From Prevotellaceae bacterium (lineage in GTDB: Bacteria > Bacteroidota > Bacteroidia > Bacteroidales > UBA932), in NCBI GenBank assembly GCA_031284065.1, contig JAITAP010000181.1, forward strand, positions 1 through 10,220: a stretch of 10,220 nucleotides of DNA. The letters run 5' to 3'. Position numbers and translations under genes: made by a program. The notes under the pieces were generated by a model that searched no databases, was not told the DNA's origin, and worked only from the letters and a program-made list of their open reading frames with translations. Of the stretch, positions 7,575 to 10,220 are shown piece by piece (position 1 is the stretch's first letter; the number at the start of each line of letters is the position of its first letter).

Positions 7575-8327
7575 TTACTTGTACACAAAGTTTAGCTTGA
7601 ATATTTTTTTGTTGTCGCGCTTGTACGATTTCCGGTCAAACGTGTAGTACTGCGCCGGCTTGTGCGCCACCCCCTCTTCGCACTCGCCAGCGGGCAGTAT
7701 GTACTCGAGCGAGAGGATTTTTTTCCGGAAGTTGCGGTTGTCCAGCCCAACGTCAAGCACTATTTCGTACAGCGTTTGCAGCTGCTTTACGGTAAACTTT
7801 CGCGGCAAAAATTCAAAGGCAACAGGCTCCTGCTGAAAAAGGCTTATGAGGTAATCTATTGCCGTAACGAGGATTTTGTTGTGGTCGAGCGCAAGACGCC
7901 GCACGTCGCCCAGCTCCACCCACTCGCCGCCCTTTCGCCGGGAGTAGGTTATCAGCCTGTCGTCGAGCTTTACCAGTGCAAAAAACGCCACCGTGAGCAC
8001 CCGCGAAAGCGCCACGCCGTAGTAGCTGTTTATCCACATCAGCTCCTGCCCCTGCACGCGCTGCGGGTTGGAGAACACCTCCATTTGCTTGAGGTAGATG
8101 CTGCGCGACCCCACCAGCTCGCGCGTAACGCGGTTGGCTGCGCTTGGCAAATCCTCGGCGTCGGAGATTAGGCTGCCCGGCAGCTTGAGGTCGGACAGCT
8201 CTTCGCCCGAAGGCAACATGCGCCGTCGGTGAATCAGGAGCACGCGCAAAGCCCTCCCGTCGAACCCAAAAACCGTGCAATCGACGGAAATTGCCTGATT
8301 GTCGTATGTTAAGTTGGGGTTACCCAT
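7575..8327 (-). CDS. xylR: NrtR-type Nudix transcriptional regulator of xylose genes
   Basis: The 250 residues comprise an N-terminal Nudix-like domain (about 11-150) and a C-terminal winged helix of the NrtR type (about 165-240), with FEFLPRKFTVKQLQTLYE (171-188), DNRNFRKKIL (196-205) and AQYYTFDRKSY (225-235). In Bacteroides, proteins of this architecture control pentose genes; AraR for arabinose is the best known, and a homologue is reported next to xylBA. The Nudix box (52-74) is degenerate: E58, R66, E70 and G73 remain, but the expected first Gly is S52 and two catalytic Glu positions are V67 and L71. It therefore probably senses a sugar or sugar phosphate rather than hydrolysing nucleotides. 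It heads the operon 30 bases before xylB. The name xylR rests on context; the effector is unproven. Confidence 0.85.
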   Translation of the reverse strand: MGNPNLTYDNQAISVDCTVFGFDGRALRVLLIHRRRMLPSGEELSDLKLPGSLISDAEDLPSAANRVTRELVGSRSIYLKQMEVFSNPQRVQGQELMWINSYYGVALSRVLTVAFFALVKLDDRLITYSRRKGGEWVELGDVRRLALDHNKILVTAIDYLISLFQQEPVAFEFLPRKFTVKQLQTLYEIVLDVGLDNRNFRKKILSLEYILPAGECEEGVAHKPAQYYTFDRKSYKRDNKKIFKLNFVYK

Positions 8328-8343
8328 CCGGCATGTATTTTTG

Positions 8344-8351
8344 CAAAGATA
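8344..8351 (-). promoter_or_regulatory. -7 element of the xylose operon
   Basis: On the minus strand the sequence reads TATCTTTG, an exact match to the Bacteroidetes TAnnTTTG consensus, 16 bases before the regulator ATG. It would give a very short leader. The -33 region is not clear. An inverted repeat, ATACTC (8358-8363) and GAGTAT (8380-8385), straddles the position where it should lie and could be an operator for autoregulation. Confidence 0.6.
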
Positions 8352-8403
8352 AACGATATACTCGGGATTAAGCGCAGTAGAGTATTTTTTACGCTAAGTA
8401 AAT

Positions 8404-8436
8404 TATGCAAATAGCTATAGCTATGCTGTTTGCATA
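8404..8436. promoter_or_regulatory. Long imperfect palindrome, candidate operator
   Basis: TATGCAAATAGC (8404-8415) and GCTGTTTGCATA (8425-8436) are inverted copies matching at 11 of 12 positions, separated by nine bases. The centre is itself the perfect palindrome TAGCTATAGCTA (8412-8423). The site lies about 53-85 bases upstream of the xylose operon -7 element and within the divergent spacer. Which gene it controls cannot be told from sequence; the Nudix-type regulator is the nearest candidate. Confidence 0.5.
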
Positions 8437-8503
8437 CCATTTTTCCGGAAATAAAAAGCGCAAAATATACGGTATCTACCCCCTTTGACGGCGGCGGCGC
8501 ACC

Positions 8504-8518
8504 GCTGCGCGGCGCAGC
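8504..8518. repeat. GC-rich perfect hairpin in the divergent spacer
   Basis: GCTGCGC and GCGCAGC flank a single G and form a perfect palindrome. It lies in a GC-rich patch (about 8486-8518) surrounded by AT-rich DNA, immediately upstream of the Pho box. It may separate the two regulatory regions or be a remnant of a dispersed repeat; no T-run follows on either strand. Confidence 0.4.
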
Positions 8519-8520
8519 TT

Positions 8521-8560
8521 CGTAACATTTTTGTAGCAGTAGCGTAAGGAAACTGTAATA
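8521..8560 (+). promoter_or_regulatory. Pho box: four direct repeats with 11-bp period
   Basis: Seven-base repeats CGTAACA (8521-8527), TGTAGCA (8532-8538), CGTAAGG (8543-8549) and TGTAATA (8554-8560) are spaced exactly 11 bases apart, with GTA at 8522, 8533, 8544 and 8555. PhoB-type response regulators bind tandem 7-bp repeats separated by 4 bp, which gives this period. The array ends nine bases before the -7 element of pstC and occupies the -33 region, as expected for an activator-dependent promoter. Confidence 0.75.
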
Positions 8561-8569
8561 TCCGCCCTG

Positions 8570-8577
8570 TATATTTG
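8570..8577 (+). promoter_or_regulatory. -7 element of pstC
   Basis: TATATTTG matches TAnnTTTG exactly and lies 26 bases upstream of the chosen pstC ATG. No consensus -33 is present; the Pho box overlaps that position. Confidence 0.65.
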
Positions 8578-8603
8578 CTTAAAATGAAAATGAAGTGCGT
8601 AGC

Positions 8604-9815
8604 ATGGAAAAAATGTTGAGGCGAGCCGCAGAGCGTGCTGTGGAAGGCTTGTTCACCCTGAGCGGTAGCGTTACAAGCCTCGCTATTTTGCTGATTGTCG
8701 TTTTTCTGTTCAAGGAGGGGCTGGGCTTGTTCCGGAGCCCCGAAGTTGAGAAAGGGTACGCGCTCTGCGTAAACGCCGATAACCCTGTTGAGGCGCTCCA
8801 CCCCGCGCAAGTCAAGAAAATTTTTGACGCTGAAATCACCGACTGGCAGGCGCTGGGCGGGCAAAGCGGAGAAATCGTACCGTTTCGCTTCGACGAAATT
8901 TTTGCGCGCTACACCGACGAGGAGCTGGGGGAAGACTACGCGCTGCTTCCGCAAAAGCTGGGCGAAATTATTGCCCAAACCCCAAACATTATCGCCTTTC
9001 TCCCGCAGCAGTACCTGCCGACGGCAAGCGCCGCCGTGAAAACGCTGCCTGCGGACAACATTTCGCCGAAAGATTTTTTTGCCGGCAAAGAGTGGCTGCC
9101 AACCTCCACGCCTGCGCCGCAGCTTGGGTCGCTCCCGCTGGCGCTGGGCACGCTGCTGGTGAGCATTTTTGCCATCCTGATTGCCCTTCCGCTGGGGCTG
9201 GGCGTTGCCATCTACCTTTCGGAGCTTGCCGGCGAGCGAATCCGCAAGCTCTTCAAGCCGACAATTGAGCTGCTCGCGGGTATTCCGTCGGTGGTGTATG
9301 GCTTTTTCGGGCTGGTGGCGCTCGTTCCGTACATTCAGCGGACGCTCCGCCTGCCGGTGGGCGAAACAGCTTTTGCCGGCAGCCTGATACTCGCCATCAT
9401 GGCGCTGCCTACCATCATCACCATCGCCGAAGACGCCATGCGCAACACGCCCAAAGCCATGCGCGAGGCAAGCTTGGCGCTTGGCGCTACGCACTGGCAA
9501 ACCATCTACAGGGTGATTATTCCCTACGCCGCCTCCGGCATCACGGCAGCGGTAGTGCTCGGCGTGGGGCGCGCCGTAGGCGAAACAATGGCGGTGCTTA
9601 TGGTTACGGGCAACGCCGCCGTCATGCCTCACTCCCTGCTTGAGCCCGTGCGCACCATTCCCGCCACCATCGCCGCCGAGCTGGGCGAAGCCCCCGCCGG
9701 AGGAGCGCACTACCAGTCCCTGTTCATGCTGGGCTGTATCCTCTTCATCATCACCATGCTGATTAACCTTTCGGCGGAAGCTGTCTCAAAAAAGCAACAC
9801 GGTAAAGGGTTTTAG
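8604..9815 (+). CDS. pstC: Phosphate ABC transporter permease PstC with periplasmic insert
   Basis: It is an inner-membrane subunit of the high-affinity phosphate importer PstSCAB. Numbering from the ATG at 8604 (403 residues), one membrane helix lies at about 15-37. A soluble, presumably periplasmic segment follows at about 45-170, then the permease core from about 175 with several hydrophobic helices. PstC hallmarks are IELLAGIPSVVYGFFGLVAL (221-240), the ATPase-contacting EAA loop EASLALGATHWQTIYRVIIP (288-307) and GRAVGETMAVLMVTGN (322-337). The soluble insert carries NPVEALHPAQVKKIF and ITDWQALGG (78-86), resembling PstS. This makes the protein longer than the E. coli type of about 320 residues. 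An in-frame GTG at 8595 is an alternative start. The gene is preceded by a Pho box, so phosphate starvation should induce it. No pstS is seen in the window, and pstA does not follow. Confidence 0.93.
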   Translation: MEKMLRRAAERAVEGLFTLSGSVTSLAILLIVVFLFKEGLGLFRSPEVEKGYALCVNADNPVEALHPAQVKKIFDAEITDWQALGGQSGEIVPFRFDEIFARYTDEELGEDYALLPQKLGEIIAQTPNIIAFLPQQYLPTASAAVKTLPADNISPKDFFAGKEWLPTSTPAPQLGSLPLALGTLLVSIFAILIALPLGLGVAIYLSELAGERIRKLFKPTIELLAGIPSVVYGFFGLVALVPYIQRTLRLPVGETAFAGSLILAIMALPTIITIAEDAMRNTPKAMREASLALGATHWQTIYRVIIPYAASGITAAVVLGVGRAVGETMAVLMVTGNAAVMPHSLLEPVRTIPATIAAELGEAPAGGAHYQSLFMLGCILFIITMLINLSAEAVSKKQHGKGF

Positions 9816-9919
9816 CGGCTGCCACAAGCTGCTATTCACCATATAATTTTCAACCACTACTGACCGACTAAAATTTGGCATATTTTTATATATTTGACAA
9901 TTAATCAGTTAGTCAATCC
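9816..9919. other. AT-rich junction after pstC, presumed end of an insertion sequence
   Basis: No gene is seen. A weak stem, AGCGGCT with AGCTGCT, lies directly at the pstC stop (about 9814-9832) without a T-run. The rest is probably the non-coding right flank and end of the insertion sequence whose transposase remnant ends at 9920. Its terminal repeat cannot be defined because the other end is not visible. Confidence 0.35.
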
Positions 9920-10099
9920 TTACCAACCCTCAATTTTCAGAATTAGGGGTTGTAATTTTCTCTGAAAAAAGAGTTGAAAAATGAGCCAAAGTATTTTCTC
10001 TTTCAATTTTTCCATTATTTTCTTGAGGTTCCACGCCGCGCCTGCCGTCAGCGCGTTGATCTGGACGCCTTTCTCCTCGCCAAGATAATTCTCAAGCAT
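9920..10099 (-). pseudogene. C-terminal remnant of an IS5-type transposase
   Basis: On the minus strand, 59 residues run from an ATG at 10099 to a TAA at 9920-9922. They contain ENYLGEEKGVQINAL, then AAWNLKKIMEKLKEK, and a hydrophobic aromatic tail. The pattern NYL-x-G-x(3)-G-x-x-INxLxAxAAWNLKKxMExLK is the C-terminal end of IS5-type DDE transposases common in Bacteroidetes. Upstream, the frame is closed by a TGA at 10112-10114, and no transposase-like sequence appears in any minus frame beyond about 10105, so the catalytic domain is missing. This is a decayed or truncated insertion sequence and not an active gene. Confidence 0.75.
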
Positions 10100-10216
10100 C
10101 CAATTTTGACGTCAAAGCCTGCTGAGCGCAACCACTTCAACAAGCTGAAGAAAACGTATGAGTTCAACCGCGCCGTGCTGGAGTGGGTAAAGGATAAGGA
10201 AGCCGGGGTATTTTAA
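10100..10216 (+). pseudogene. 3' fragment of an unidentified gene
   Basis: An open frame ends at a TAA at 10214-10216. Its last 35 or so residues, including NHFNKLKKTYEFNRAVLEWV, use GC-ending codons typical of genes in this window (AAC, TTC, AAG, CTG, GTG), so they look truly coding. The open frame extends back to a TTG at 9974, but that part is the antisense of the transposase remnant and has no internal ATG. I therefore read this as the tail of a gene whose 5' part was removed or displaced by the insertion sequence. I do not recognise the family. It is not the end of a PstA or PstB that I can identify. Confidence 0.4.
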
Positions 10217-10220
10217 TTTG

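Noticed and set aside
8595..8603. GTG at 8595 as the pstC start
   Set aside because: The ATG three codons later is the commoner start type and gives a natural N-terminus; the GTG remains possible but nothing favours it.
8584..8619. Eleven-codon leader-peptide-like frame (MKMKCVAWKKC) overlapping the pstC start
   Set aside because: It is too short to judge, overlaps the pstC start and has no accompanying attenuator structure; chance is sufficient.
8421..9710. Long minus-strand open frame of 429 codons opposite pstC
   Set aside because: It is a low-complexity R/G/N/Q-rich shadow of pstC and has no domain; its upstream end also lacks a promoter.
9893..9907. TTGACAATTAAT, identical to a strong E. 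coli-type -35 region
   Set aside because: Bacteroidetes primary sigma factors do not use this element, no suitable -10 or gene follows, and the site lies in the insertion-sequence flank.

Overview
The window looks like chromosomal DNA from a member of the Bacteroidetes, most likely an uncultured or host-associated Bacteroidales. The evidence is a type IX secretion C-terminal sorting domain, TAnnTTTG promoter elements instead of the E. coli -10/-35, A-rich leaders without Shine-Dalgarno boxes, the Bacteroides/Piromyces-type class II xylose isomerase, and a NrtR-type Nudix regulator at the head of a xylose operon. The genus is inference. Coding DNA is fairly GC-rich and the spacers are AT-rich.

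Layout. (1) 1-2709 (+): the 3' part of a large repetitive secreted or surface protein. It has YDG/MBG repeat modules, an Asp/Cys-alternating thrombospondin-type-3-like linker, three InlB-type B-repeats and a T9SS sorting domain. (2) 2710-2908: four 32-bp palindromic repeats, the last acting as a probable terminator, then the promoter of the next gene. (3) 2909-4267 (+): mpl, the murein tripeptide recycling ligase. (4) 4268-4668: a non-coding spacer holding a 109-bp element with inverted ends that starts inside the mpl stop codon, short direct repeats and a hairpin. (5) 8327 down to 4669 (-): a xylose operon in the order Nudix-type regulator, xylB, xylA. (6) 8328-8603: a divergent control region with promoters for both sides, a long palindrome, a GC-rich hairpin and a four-repeat Pho box in 11-bp phase. 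(7) 8604-9815 (+): pstC, with a periplasmic insert resembling part of the phosphate-binding protein PstS. (8) 9816-10220: no pstA. Instead there is the C-terminal remnant of an IS5-type transposase on the minus strand, abutting the 3' end of an unidentified plus-strand gene.

Functionally, xylA and xylB convert xylose to xylulose 5-phosphate under a regulator whose Nudix box has lost catalytic residues. pstC appears to be induced by phosphate starvation through PhoB. The usual pst operon seems to be interrupted by an insertion sequence directly after pstC. No defence island, CRISPR array or clearly new enzymatic system is present. The most noteworthy signals are the Pho box with the broken pst operon, the mosaic surface protein with alternating Asp and Cys repeats, and the small repeat elements in the spacers.
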